Of a DNA stretch of 64,000 nucleotides, positions 8,808-17,129 are shown in pieces (position 1 is the first letter of the stretch; each line of letters starts with the position of its first letter). The DNA lies in NCBI GenBank assembly GCA_021205755.1, contig JAJPWX010000003.1, positions 26,411 through 90,410 on the forward strand, given 5' to 3'. Under the pieces are notes generated by a model. The model saw only the letters and a list, made by a program, of their open reading frames with translations, did not search any database and was not told where the DNA came from. The position numbers and the translations under genes are program-made. Source of the DNA: Lachnospiraceae bacterium. Its GTDB lineage: Bacteria; Bacillota; Clostridia; Lachnospirales; Lachnospiraceae.

Positions 8808-8836
8808 TTGACTTATTTAGTACTAAGTGGTATTAT
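8808..8836 (+). promoter_or_regulatory. Strong sigma-A promoter of the Rpn-type gene
   Basis: TTGACT (8808-8813), a 17-bp spacer and TATTAT (8831-8836) lie about 110 bp upstream of the 8945 start. The surrounding 8640-8944 gap is very AT-rich compared with its neighbours and shows nothing else recognisable. Confidence 0.7.
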
Positions 8837-8944
8837 TTTGTTGTCTTCTACCAAAATTACCAATGTCAAAACAACTTATATTCACTCATGCAATTCCGGG
8901 GTTTCCTTTTTTCACTTTACATGATAAAATCAGGAGGAAAATAA

Positions 8945-9886
8945 ATGGCAGAAAAAGATATCACAGAAAAACTACTGGAAGATTATCCAGATGTCTTTGC
9001 TGACATCGTAAATGTTCTTATATACAACGGCGAAGACATCGTGAAAGCAGACGATCTCGAAATGGCCGGTACACTAAGTCAGTATAAAGCGGCAAACACC
9101 ATTCACAGTCAGGATCGCGATGTAGCAAAATACTGGACAAAGGGGCAGGTACGTATCTGCTTTCTTGGCCTAGAAAATCAGTCGGTAAGAGATCCCGATA
9201 TTGCCCTGCGCGTGATCGGCTATGATGGAGCAGCATACCGCGATGAGTTAAAACACGGAGACGCCAGATATCCTGTCGTAACCCTTGTCTTGTATTTTGG
9301 AACAGATCATCGCTGGGGGCAGAAATCCCGCAGTCTGTACAGCGTGATCGGCGTACCAGACAAGGATAAAGAGCTTGGACGCTTCATCCATGACTACAAG
9401 GCAAACATTTTCGAAATCGCCTGGCTAGACGATGAAACCGTTGCTAAATTTAAAAGCGATTTTCGAATCGTTGCAGACTACTTTGTGCAAATGCGAAAGA
9501 ACCACAATTATGTTCCGTCCGCAGAAGATATGCAGCATGTAGAGGAAGTATTAAATCTTTTAGCAGCAGTATCCGGTGATCGGAGGTTCGAAATTACACA
9601 AAACGAAGTCGAAGAAAGGAAGGTAACAAAAATGGAAGACTGGTTAACGAGAGCATTAGATAAAGCAACGGAGAAGGGTATTGAGAAAGGTATTGAGGAT
9701 GGTATAAAAAAGGGCAGAAAAACTGGCATCGAAGGAGGCATGGCGGAAAAGCTTGTGAAATGTGTCGATTCTCTTATGAAAAATGAAGGCTTCTCGAAAG
9801 AACGTGCGTGCAGCGTTCTGGATTCTTCTGTAGAAGAATATGAAGCAGCAAAGAGGCTTTTAGCAGAGATGACTGTACCTGTCTAA
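8945..9886 (+). CDS. Rpn family recombination-promoting nuclease / PD-(D/E)XK transposase-like protein
   Basis: A 313-aa protein of the Rpn (YhgA-like) family, which in E. coli are DNA endonucleases that promote RecA-independent recombination. Seen here: the core 'GQVRICFLGLENQSVRDPDIALRVIGYDG' with the E-x-Q element, 'YPVVTLVLYFGTDHRWGQ', and the family's C-terminal glycine-spaced repeat (EKGIEKGIEDGIKKGRKTG), often a variable tail. ATG 8945 has AGGAGG 7 nt upstream and a near-consensus promoter. It is the only plus-strand gene in the pilus island, lying between the adhesin/pilin gene and the second sortase. These genes are common, often multi-copy, and mobile in Lachnospiraceae, so it may be an insertion that split the pilus operon from its sortase. 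Confidence 0.85.
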   Translation: MAEKDITEKLLEDYPDVFADIVNVLIYNGEDIVKADDLEMAGTLSQYKAANTIHSQDRDVAKYWTKGQVRICFLGLENQSVRDPDIALRVIGYDGAAYRDELKHGDARYPVVTLVLYFGTDHRWGQKSRSLYSVIGVPDKDKELGRFIHDYKANIFEIAWLDDETVAKFKSDFRIVADYFVQMRKNHNYVPSAEDMQHVEEVLNLLAAVSGDRRFEITQNEVEERKVTKMEDWLTRALDKATEKGIEKGIEDGIKKGRKTGIEGGMAEKLVKCVDSLMKNEGFSKERACSVLDSSVEEYEAAKRLLAEMTVPV

Positions 9887-9917
9887 TTTCAGGACAGAAC
9901 ATTCAACTGGCATATAC

Positions 9918-9935
9918 AAAAAGGGGGGCCTTTTC
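9918..9935. terminator. Small bidirectional terminator
   Basis: AAAAGG and CCTTTT form a 6-bp stem around a four-base GC loop; each strand ends in a T-rich run. It lies between the convergent Rpn and pilin genes. Confidence 0.45.
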
Positions 9936-9988
9936 TCTGCTTAAGCCTCTCTTATTTACTTGTCTCAACAGCCGGGCTCTTTCTTCGA

Positions 9989-11035
9989 TTAATCTTTCCT
10001 CTTTCTTTTATCTGTCACAGATTTTTTCGCAGACAGAGCCTGTCCCACAACAATCAGCAGCACACCAAGAATCGCCAGCACCGGAATCGGCCAGAGCAGC
10101 TGTCCGGTCTGCGGCAGTGTATTAGATTCGGTCGCGCTTTCGCTCTCCGATTCAGTTCCGGTTCCGGATTTGGTCTCTTTTTGCGTTTCTGGTTCAGTCT
10201 CGCCTCCGCCGCTCTCTGTTTCCGTTTCATCCGTGCTTTCTAATTCCGTCTCGCTCCCGCTGCTCTCCGGCTCCGTTTCACTTTCACTCTCCAACTCCGA
10301 TTCGCTCTCGTTTTCTGACTGCAGTTCACTTCTGCTTTCCGACTGCAGCTCACTTTCGCTTTCCGACTGCGGTTCGCTCACGCTTTCTGACTGTGATTCG
10401 CTCTCGCTTTCTGACGGTGTTACGCCCCCAGGCTCTGTCTCGCCACTGCCCTGCGCATCCGTCTCACTTTGTGTGACCGGTTCAATCTTAGGAGTAGCAT
10501 CCACATCATAAATCCATCCGGAAGTACTCTCGTAGGGAACGCTTACCAGAAATGGAAGAAACGCTTCATATCCTTCCGCTGCCTGCGTTTGTATAATCAG
10601 GTACAAACCTACACCTGCATCTTCATAATAAGCTTTCCCCTCTGAGTCAATCGCAATCTCCGTTCTTTCCAGCTCCTGCTCATTGACATAGCTTACCAGA
10701 CTGTCCACCAAGTCCGTCGATTCCAGATACTCCAGAGATTCAGTGCAATCTGAAAAATCCTCCGTATACTGCCACACATAACCGTTATCACCAGAAACCA
10801 GATCTGCCACCTGATATACTACAATCGTGCCGCCGGGAATCACTGCTCCGGTTTCATCATCCGTTAATGTCAGAGTAATCGAACCGATTCGATTCACATC
10901 CGGCAGGCCACTGTCGGCAAGAACAGATACTGATAAACTCCCCGAAAGGGCAAATGTCAGCAAAAGCAACGGCACCAACATCCGCAGACAGATTCGATTT
11001 CCACTTTTCGTTTTTCTGTGTCTGTACAAAAGCAT
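9989..11035 (-). CDS. LPQTG-anchored pilin with Ser/Glu-rich stalk, nested in frame in the adhesin gene
   Basis: A 348-aa secreted cell-wall protein if translated from ATG 11035, which has GGAGGT (11045-11050) 9 nt upstream. N-terminus: basic region (YRHRKTKSGNR), hydrophobic core LVPLLLLTFALSG and a cleavage-like SVLADSG. Next comes a pilin-like domain (GSITLTLTDDETGAVIPGG, GVGLYLIIQTQAAEGYEAF), a stalk of SESE repeats and the sorting signal LPQTG with its hydrophobic helix and a KRKRKD tail. This fits a wall-linked or basal pilin. The upstream adhesin frame has no stop codon before it and runs straight through in the same frame, so a separate protein requires internal initiation. It is the only canonical LPxTG substrate in the island. 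Confidence 0.7.
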   Translation of the reverse strand: MLLYRHRKTKSGNRICLRMLVPLLLLTFALSGSLSVSVLADSGLPDVNRIGSITLTLTDDETGAVIPGGTIVVYQVADLVSGDNGYVWQYTEDFSDCTESLEYLESTDLVDSLVSYVNEQELERTEIAIDSEGKAYYEDAGVGLYLIIQTQAAEGYEAFLPFLVSVPYESTSGWIYDVDATPKIEPVTQSETDAQGSGETEPGGVTPSESESESQSESVSEPQSESESELQSESRSELQSENESESELESESETEPESSGSETELESTDETETESGGGETEPETQKETKSGTGTESESESATESNTLPQTGQLLWPIPVLAILGVLLIVVGQALSAKKSVTDKRKRKD

Positions 11036-12127
11036 CAGTGCCGCACCTCCACTCAGAAGAAAGCCAACCAGTGTAAACATCCATGTGCCCGGACCGCCCG
11101 CTTCCGGCATTTCATAGCCGGGGGTGTTCATGACCTGGATGGTCAGGCTGTTGTTGTCCGCACTCGAAATACTAACCAACTGCGTAACCGAACTATTGCC
11201 GCTAACACCTGTTACTTTTCCATTGGATACTTCAAATGTAATCGTCCCTCCCACGAGGTTATATCCATCCGGAGCGGTGAGTTCTTCCAGGTAATATATG
11301 CCATCCGGCAAAGCATCGAAAACGATGGTTCCATAGTCACCGCCTGTTATATTACTCGTTGTTTTTTGCTCCGCACTGTTCTCATCAACCCAGGAGACCT
11401 TGTCACTGGTTTCATCGTATGAATAATAGACTTTTTCGCCATTCACTTCCTTATATAAAACAAAGACTGCACCGGGGAGAGTTTCCGTTTCATCTTTCGA
11501 ATTTACTTTCTTAATCGTGACATCCGAATAGCGCGTATTTGCAATTGTATAACTTTTTCCTTCTGTAGTTACCGTATTCTTCACATAGATTTTGACGTTT
11601 GAATCATCAATCGTTCCTTGCCTGGCATCAACCAGAACATAATTGCCGTTTTGGTTAAAGGTAATCCTCACACCAGTATTTTGATCCGTGTTCAGTTCGC
11701 CAAGGCTATTGTAAGAAAATTCGGTTGCATCAGCCTGATTCGTTACAGTTGTCAGATAATAACTCCCCTTTGAGCCTGCGATAGCCAGATAGTTTCCATT
11801 CGAATCTATCAACCAGAATCCAAGCGCATATTCCGTCACGCCTTTTACGGTAGTTGTCTGATACCCGCCTGTCAGTTTAACGATCCATTTTGAAGCGGAA
11901 TTTATATATTCATCGGCAATCACACCATACGTATACGTTCCATCTCCGTCATCATCCGTCGCCGCCTGAGAAAACTGTTCCGTTCTGGTTCCGATGGTTC
12001 CATCATCGCTGTAAATCAAATTGCCCGTATACAATGTCAGATACTCTACTGTATTTGTAGTATCCACTTCTCCATACTGCGCACCATCTGTCAGAAGAAT
12101 CTCGAGACCATCTTGCAATATTCCCAT
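9989..12127 (-). CDS. C-terminal reading frame of giant adhesin B, fused in frame to the LPQTG pilin
   Basis: A 712-aa frame holding the part of adhesin B cut off by the 16-bp duplication. Its first ~360 residues align with the end of adhesin A: a beta-rich segment (ILQDGLEILLTDGAQYG, SYNSLGELNTDQNTGVRI), a SpaA/Cna-B isopeptide-type domain from VTIKKVNSKD to the E-box-like YYLEELTAPDGYN, then the sorting-like motif MPEAGG with the hydrophobic anchor WMFTLVGFLL. Adhesin A stops a few residues after the anchor; here the frame continues into the nested pilin. The ATG at 12127 lies inside the duplicated 16-mer and has no ribosome binding site, so in this state the adhesin segment is probably not made by itself. 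Confidence 0.7.
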   Translation of the reverse strand: MGILQDGLEILLTDGAQYGEVDTTNTVEYLTLYTGNLIYSDDGTIGTRTEQFSQAATDDDGDGTYTYGVIADEYINSASKWIVKLTGGYQTTTVKGVTEYALGFWLIDSNGNYLAIAGSKGSYYLTTVTNQADATEFSYNSLGELNTDQNTGVRITFNQNGNYVLVDARQGTIDDSNVKIYVKNTVTTEGKSYTIANTRYSDVTIKKVNSKDETETLPGAVFVLYKEVNGEKVYYSYDETSDKVSWVDENSAEQKTTSNITGGDYGTIVFDALPDGIYYLEELTAPDGYNLVGGTITFEVSNGKVTGVSGNSSVTQLVSISSADNNSLTIQVMNTPGYEMPEAGGPGTWMFTLVGFLLSGGAALMLLYRHRKTKSGNRICLRMLVPLLLLTFALSGSLSVSVLADSGLPDVNRIGSITLTLTDDETGAVIPGGTIVVYQVADLVSGDNGYVWQYTEDFSDCTESLEYLESTDLVDSLVSYVNEQELERTEIAIDSEGKAYYEDAGVGLYLIIQTQAAEGYEAFLPFLVSVPYESTSGWIYDVDATPKIEPVTQSETDAQGSGETEPGGVTPSESESESQSESVSEPQSESESELQSESRSELQSENESESELESESETEPESSGSETELESTDETETESGGGETEPETQKETKSGTGTESESESATESNTLPQTGQLLWPIPVLAILGVLLIVVGQALSAKKSVTDKRKRKD
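10312..10417. repeat. 24-bp tandem repeats encoding the SE-rich stalk
   Basis: Four full and one partial copies of a 24-bp unit (plus strand TTTCCGACTGCAGCTCAC then TTTCGC) encode eight-residue steps such as SESELQSE. Changes in copy number stay in frame and would alter the stalk length. Confidence 0.7.
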
Positions 12128-15100
12128 CTTGCAATATTCCCGTCGAGCCTGCTACAGTATTCCCACTGACAGTCACTGTTCCATTTAGTTCCTCACTGCC
12201 GGTCACATTCCAGTAGTTGTAACTGGACAAGGAGGAAGTACTATAGGTTGTTTCATAAGTGGACAAATCCGTCAGTTCCAATACCTCATAGGTTGCACTG
12301 CCATCCAGCAGTTCCCAGGTGTACGTCCATCCATTTGCTTCATTCAGTTCCTTTTTATCGACCAGGACAAACAAATACCCGTCACTGATATAGGCATTTA
12401 CGTAACCGGTCGAATCATCATAAAAATACCCGTCGTCCTTGAGTGTATAAGTCTTATTATTCCAGGTATATGAAGTTTCGCCTGAAACTTCTTCTATACT
12501 CGTTTTCAGAAATAGGCCTACATCCACAGAGGGATAACCTGAAGTATCCGTAACAAGCGTTCCGTCAGTGTCATACCACTCTTTTGTGACACTTTCCGTT
12601 CCCGCAACAGCAGTTTGATACTGCCAAGCAGTAATCGTGTTAAAGCTTGTCTTCAGATTGGACGCCCATCCGCCACGCTCCATATAATATATTTTCAAGG
12701 TATGAGAACCGGCACTCAACTCTACTGAACCGGTAGTAGTGCTGTTTCCTATTGTTATCGTAGTTACTCCAGTGGTAAAATTGATTGTCCCGGAAATTGC
12801 ATCATGGTTACCGCCCATATCCAGCACAATTTTCCCATCTACAAATATCCAGATATCGTCATCCCCAGAGAAATTAAATACCATTTCCGCGTTATTTACC
12901 TTATTACCTCCAGTTCCAGTGTCATTCGGGAGGTAAAAGTCCAGCTCGATGTCCATTCCAAACCAATAATTCACAGAGCCATTAGAAGCACTTAGCGTGC
13001 TGCCATAAGTATTGTAGGGAAGAAAACAAGGATTACTTGTTCCGGTTACGCTCTGTGCACCATTATATACATAAAAACGGCTTGCAGACTGGTTATAGGT
13101 TGCAGCATTCGTAGACGAATCATAGGAATAGTATCCTGTTGTATCATCATAGGAAAACAGATAATTTGCTTCTCCTACATAATATACGCCCAGATCGTTC
13201 GCGGTATTTCCGGCTGATGTGTCATAAAGCTTCGCCAGAACTGCATCGTCCGTCGAACTGACAAGTCCAGTATATCCAGCCACGCCGCTCCCCACATAAA
13301 GATTCCAATCTTCCAGACTGGCCGGCCATGCCAAAACACCCGGGTTGCTGGCATTGTTAGCCTTTGTTCCTGTATTCGTACCATTGTTCAGAAATATAAA
13401 GCTTTTCGTCAGAGCCGTCAAACTGCTCGCGGAATTTGCCAAAAGTGCCGTGTTGTACATAGAACCACTATCCACCCATTTTTCCTGGGTCAGCCCGGTC
13501 TGCGTCAGAGCCGCACTATACATATTAAATAGTTCATTATAGTCGAACATGTGAATCGTTACAAAATCGCTTGTGTCAGCAGTTGTAATCAAATTATTAT
13601 CCGAGCTGCTTCCGTAATCGTAGCTTTCCGCAATCCAGTCTGCATAAAACACATTGTTATTGTAAAAGTTCACTTCTGCTTCGACGAAACCGTTTTCCAC
13701 ATTATAGTACTCTCCTGTAGCTATATTAATCCAGCCTACCAATTTGTAATCATATGCTTTTTCTTTGCTTAAATCTACTGTTACTGCAGCAGTATTGTTA
13801 GTTGCCTCTACAACAGTAAATGTTTTTGTCGCCGTCGTATCGTCTGCCAGATCGCTGTCACTGGGGAGGCGAATCGTAATGCTATCTCCGCTTGCAACGG
13901 AAGAAAGATCAACCGTATAACGCAACGCCGCTGTTCCGGTATTGGCCTTAGATCCACCTGTGTAGTCACCATCTGAATTGGTGCCATTTCCATTACCAAG
14001 ATTCAGGACAACAGACTTAACGGTTCCCACATACCAGATATTATTACGGGGCGGATCTCCATAACTCCCAGTGTCCTGTACGCGAATGTACCAGGTGTCT
14101 CCAATGCAGACATAATATGCCTGGGTAATGTTTGAAGTACTGGAACTTGCGTTGGGCGTATACCAGAAAGCACTTTTATAAAGTGTATAATCTATACCAT
14201 TGAATGTAATCGTGTCGCCCGCAGAAGTAAGCTCCGTTTCCAACAGATCCGACTCAGATACACAGCCACTGAATTCACTGACAGGTATCAGATAATAATC
14301 GTCGTCAAGAGAAATAAAATTGGTGATATCGACCGTTGTAGCTGTGGTAGCGGATGGTGTCCCTGTCCCATCCCAGTCAGTACGCAACCAATAACGGTAA
14401 TAGGAGGGCGAATAATAGACATTCGTACGAGCCGGACTATAAGAATCCGTTGGGCTTACCTGAATATACCAGATAGTGGTTCCATTTACTTCCAGAGAAA
14501 CATAAGAAGCCTGCTCTGTGGCAGCGGATAATCCTTTCGAACCATTATCCGCATCTGGTATGTATATAAATGGGCAACTTGCTGTATTGTTTTTATCAAA
14601 TGTGTAATTACTGATAGACGCCTCAAAATAACTGACCGGAATCAAATAGTACGTAGTTCCGTTATCTGTATAAAATACGACATCTGAAATAACAGTATTC
14701 ACGGTCCAGATATTTCCAGTGCTCCACACTGCATTTTCATATACTTTAGTCGCAGAACTGTCATAAATCCAAAGCCAGAAGCCCTGCTCTGTTCCGTTAC
14801 TCATATAGGAATAATATTCGTATCCAGACGGTAGTCCTGTTGAAGCATTTGCTCCTGCTTCCTCTGCAATTGGTGCAATCCCATAATCCGAAAATCCATC
14901 CGCATCAAAGGTAATCGTCTGTGTCTGGCTTCCGTCTTCGTATTCCGATGTAGCATCTATATTTTGGGTATCTTCATCACCAAAATGCGTGACCGTATAA
15001 GTCTCCATTCCGTCTTTCCCAAGATAGGAAATCATTACCGTCACTGCTGCCGCAGGTTCTATTTCCTCGCCATCTACATAAAATCCGATATTGAACAATC

Positions 15101-16976
15101 GAAACTCGTGACTGGAAGCTTCTTCTGAATTATTCTCGCCGGTCGTATCTTCCGCGCCGTTTTCTCCGCTCTCTGCAGTTTCACTAATTTCTGCGGCTGT
15201 TTCTGTATCTTTACTTGAGCCAGTCTCTGTGGTTCCGCTGGAATCGTCCTCTGCCGTCCTTTCCGTGTTTGCGATTTCTGATGTCTGAATCACAGAATCC
15301 GATTCTGCTTCCGCAATTGCAGAATCCCAGCCATATAATTCAGCCGCCTCCGCATAACGACTCTGGTAAACATCCGAGTCCTGCGCATATTCTGACACAA
15401 TCAGTTCTACGTTATCGGGCAATTCTGCGTCCTCTCCGTAAGTAATGGTTACGACATAGTCTTCTCCTTCAAAGCTCAGAGACACTTCCGTACTCTCAGT
15501 TTCAGACTCCGTTTCACTTTCTGTTTCGGTCTCTGACCCTGTTTCGCTCTCCGCTCCTGTTCCTGTTACTTCCTCTTCTTCCTGTTCCGGAAGAACGCCA
15601 TAGCCGACTATTCTTTCATCGTTTATGCTACATTCTACTGTGCAAACTGCATCCGTGTCATCTTCGTTCTCCGCATAGTCGCCCTCGATGACTGTCAGCT
15701 TGCTGTTTTCTTCATCAACGCTGATAACGATGCCGACGCGGTCGATTTTGTCGTCGTCATCGGTGTCAAAGAAAATCAGATCGCCAGCGGTGATTAAAGT
15801 GTCTGCCTCATCAGTAGTTTCTTCTGCAGAGACATCTTCGGACACATTTTCAGACACATCCGCTGATGCTACTGACGAATCGGTTGATGTCGAGGATTCA
15901 TCCTCAGACGAACCAGCGGACGTTGTTTCAGAAGCATCTGCCAACGCATCCGCAGAAAAAGTCGCTTTGGAAGCTTCAATGAACAATCCCATGTTTTTCA
16001 GAGTAACAGACCAGGCGTAAGCACCGGTCGCCTCCGGGAAGTTCTCTTGTGAAATGCCAGCATAATGCAGGCAGAAGGAAACAAACATGGCATCCCAGTC
16101 GCCGTATTCATTTCCTGCCCACGCGCCGTAACGGGTGTAGCCCTGCCGGGTCTCGCCGTCGTCGGCCAGCTTAAAGTTGGCGGTGCTTTCGGTATAGCCA
16201 AGCTGGCTTTTTGCAACGGCTACCAGATCATCTGCCCAGACGCCGCTTAAAGTAGTTGGTATGGTGGCTTCCCAAACAGACGCGGTTTCTGTATCCGCGC
16301 TCTCATCGATCATGCATTCAACGGTGTGGGTGTGTTCTTCAAGGCCGCATACCAGCTGTTTTTCATAGCAGGCGTCGGTGTGCGTGTGGCCAGTCTCTGA
16401 CTCGCATTCTTCCAGTTCACAGATCAACACCTGCTCCGTCTGATAGCAGGCATCCGTATGCGTATGGCCCTCGCTCTCTTCCAGACCACAGGTCAATTCC
16501 ATTGCATAGCAGCGGTCGGTGTGCGTATGCCCTGCACTTTCCTCCAGACCGCAGGTCAGGTTTCTTTCCTCATCATAACAGCTATCGGTGTGCGTATGCC
16601 CTTCGCTCTCTTCCAGTGTACAGGTCAGTGTTTTTGTATAACAAGCATCGGTATGCTTGTGTCCCTCGCTCTCTTCCAGGCCGCAGATCAGGGTTGTCAC
16701 CGTCTCATAGCATTCTTCTGTGTGCGTGTGACCGGCAGTCCCCTCGCCTTCTTCGAGGCCGCACATCAACACCGTCTCATAACAGCTGTCATCGTGCGTG
16801 TGCTCGGTTTTGCCGCAATAGACTTCATTCGTAAGCGCCGCGCCGGTCATTCGAAGCTGCCAGTATACGCCCGTACCCACCACGGCAGCAAGCACCAGCA
16901 ATACGCAGGCCAGCCGCCTGCGCATACGCCGCTCCCTCTTAAATATTTCAAGGTAGGTATTTACCACATTCTTCAT
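12003..16976 (-). CDS. Giant CHAP-like/fibro-slime surface adhesin B, N-terminal frame (truncated by duplication)
   Basis: As written 1657 aa. Residues 1-50: basic N-terminus with one hydrophobic segment (export). 54-222: eight Cys/His repeats of the form CGLEESEGHTHTDACY. About 250-458: CHAP-like domain, but the expected catalytic Cys is Asp295 (DWDAMFVSFC) and the His is Arg413 (KIDRVGIV). Then Ser/Glu/Thr-rich linkers, two copies of a beta segment around SYLGKDG, a region unique to this paralog, and a fibro-slime domain near 1335-1440 (FSGDDDIWIFVDGK, YYMERGGWASNL). The last ~45 residues are out of frame because of the 16-bp duplication at 12110-12141; removing one copy would join it to the 9989-12127 frame, giving about 2320 aa. 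ATG 16976 is preceded by GGAGAGG. Confidence 0.85.
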   Translation of the reverse strand: MKNVVNTYLEIFKRERRMRRRLACVLLVLAAVVGTGVYWQLRMTGAALTNEVYCGKTEHTHDDSCYETVLMCGLEEGEGTAGHTHTEECYETVTTLICGLEESEGHKHTDACYTKTLTCTLEESEGHTHTDSCYDEERNLTCGLEESAGHTHTDRCYAMELTCGLEESEGHTHTDACYQTEQVLICELEECESETGHTHTDACYEKQLVCGLEEHTHTVECMIDESADTETASVWEATIPTTLSGVWADDLVAVAKSQLGYTESTANFKLADDGETRQGYTRYGAWAGNEYGDWDAMFVSFCLHYAGISQENFPEATGAYAWSVTLKNMGLFIEASKATFSADALADASETTSAGSSEDESSTSTDSSVASADVSENVSEDVSAEETTDEADTLITAGDLIFFDTDDDDKIDRVGIVISVDEENSKLTVIEGDYAENEDDTDAVCTVECSINDERIVGYGVLPEQEEEEVTGTGAESETGSETETESETESETESTEVSLSFEGEDYVVTITYGEDAELPDNVELIVSEYAQDSDVYQSRYAEAAELYGWDSAIAEAESDSVIQTSEIANTERTAEDDSSGTTETGSSKDTETAAEISETAESGENGAEDTTGENNSEEASSHEFRLFNIGFYVDGEEIEPAAAVTVMISYLGKDGMETYTVTHFGDEDTQNIDATSEYEDGSQTQTITFDADGFSDYGIAPIAEEAGANASTGLPSGYEYYSYMSNGTEQGFWLWIYDSSATKVYENAVWSTGNIWTVNTVISDVVFYTDNGTTYYLIPVSYFEASISNYTFDKNNTASCPFIYIPDADNGSKGLSAATEQASYVSLEVNGTTIWYIQVSPTDSYSPARTNVYYSPSYYRYWLRTDWDGTGTPSATTATTVDITNFISLDDDYYLIPVSEFSGCVSESDLLETELTSAGDTITFNGIDYTLYKSAFWYTPNASSSTSNITQAYYVCIGDTWYIRVQDTGSYGDPPRNNIWYVGTVKSVVLNLGNGNGTNSDGDYTGGSKANTGTAALRYTVDLSSVASGDSITIRLPSDSDLADDTTATKTFTVVEATNNTAAVTVDLSKEKAYDYKLVGWINIATGEYYNVENGFVEAEVNFYNNNVFYADWIAESYDYGSSSDNNLITTADTSDFVTIHMFDYNELFNMYSAALTQTGLTQEKWVDSGSMYNTALLANSASSLTALTKSFIFLNNGTNTGTKANNASNPGVLAWPASLEDWNLYVGSGVAGYTGLVSSTDDAVLAKLYDTSAGNTANDLGVYYVGEANYLFSYDDTTGYYSYDSSTNAATYNQSASRFYVYNGAQSVTGTSNPCFLPYNTYGSTLSASNGSVNYWFGMDIELDFYLPNDTGTGGNKVNNAEMVFNFSGDDDIWIFVDGKIVLDMGGNHDAISGTINFTTGVTTITIGNSTTTGSVELSAGSHTLKIYYMERGGWASNLKTSFNTITAWQYQTAVAGTESVTKEWYDTDGTLVTDTSGYPSVDVGLFLKTSIEEVSGETSYTWNNKTYTLKDDGYFYDDSTGYVNAYISDGYLFVLVDKKELNEANGWTYTWELLDGSATYEVLELTDLSTYETTYSTSSLSSYNYWNVTGSEELNGTVTVSGNTVAGSTGILQDGNIARWSRDSSDRWCAVWRSGYYKYSRVSDIVYGQFDLQR
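12110..12141. repeat. Exact 16-bp tandem duplication that shifts the adhesin B frame
   Basis: The minus strand has GGGAATATTGCAAGAT twice in a row. One copy would read STGILQDGLEILLTDGAQYG, matching TGGILTDGLQIVLTDGAQNG in adhesin A. The second copy adds 16 nt (+1 frame) and leads to a stop at 12003. Confidence 0.9.
16308..16817 (-). repeat. HTHT/Cys repeat array of adhesin B (8 units)
   Basis: Eight consecutive units with the core H-x-H-T-x-x-C-Y, spaced by C-G-L-E-E-x-E-G, directly after the N-terminal hydrophobic segment. Paired His and Cys every 15-25 residues suggest metal binding or disulfide crosslinks; this is inferred. Adhesin A has five units. Confidence 0.75.
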
Positions 16977-17062
16977 GCTGTCCTCTCCTCATATCGGCCG
17001 AAACACCATATCCGGACTTCTTTAAACCGAACTATCTTTCAACTTCTACTGTAAAATTTCTG

Positions 17063-17091
17063 ATTATGCAAAATAATATTCTTTTTTTCAA
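17063..17091 (-). promoter_or_regulatory. Possible internal promoter for adhesin B
   Basis: On the minus strand TTGAAA (17086-17091), a 17-bp spacer and CATAAT (17063-17068) lie in the 153-bp gap between adhesin A and adhesin B. Adhesin B could therefore be expressed apart from the LytTR-driven operon. Confidence 0.5.
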
Positions 17092-17129
17092 ACATTTCTC
17101 GACAGACAAACATTCTGTTCTAAGTAACA

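Noticed and set aside
12003..12127. Independent start of the adhesin C-terminal part at ATG 12127
   Set aside because: The ATG is created by the duplicated 16-mer, has no ribosome site, and the product would lack a signal peptide; the nested start at 11035 is far better.
16256..17054. Long plus-strand ORFs of 190-200 codons opposite the HTHT repeats
   Set aside because: They are His/Arg/Ser-rich mirror frames of the repeat array of adhesin B and have no initiation signals; the same pattern appears opposite adhesin A.
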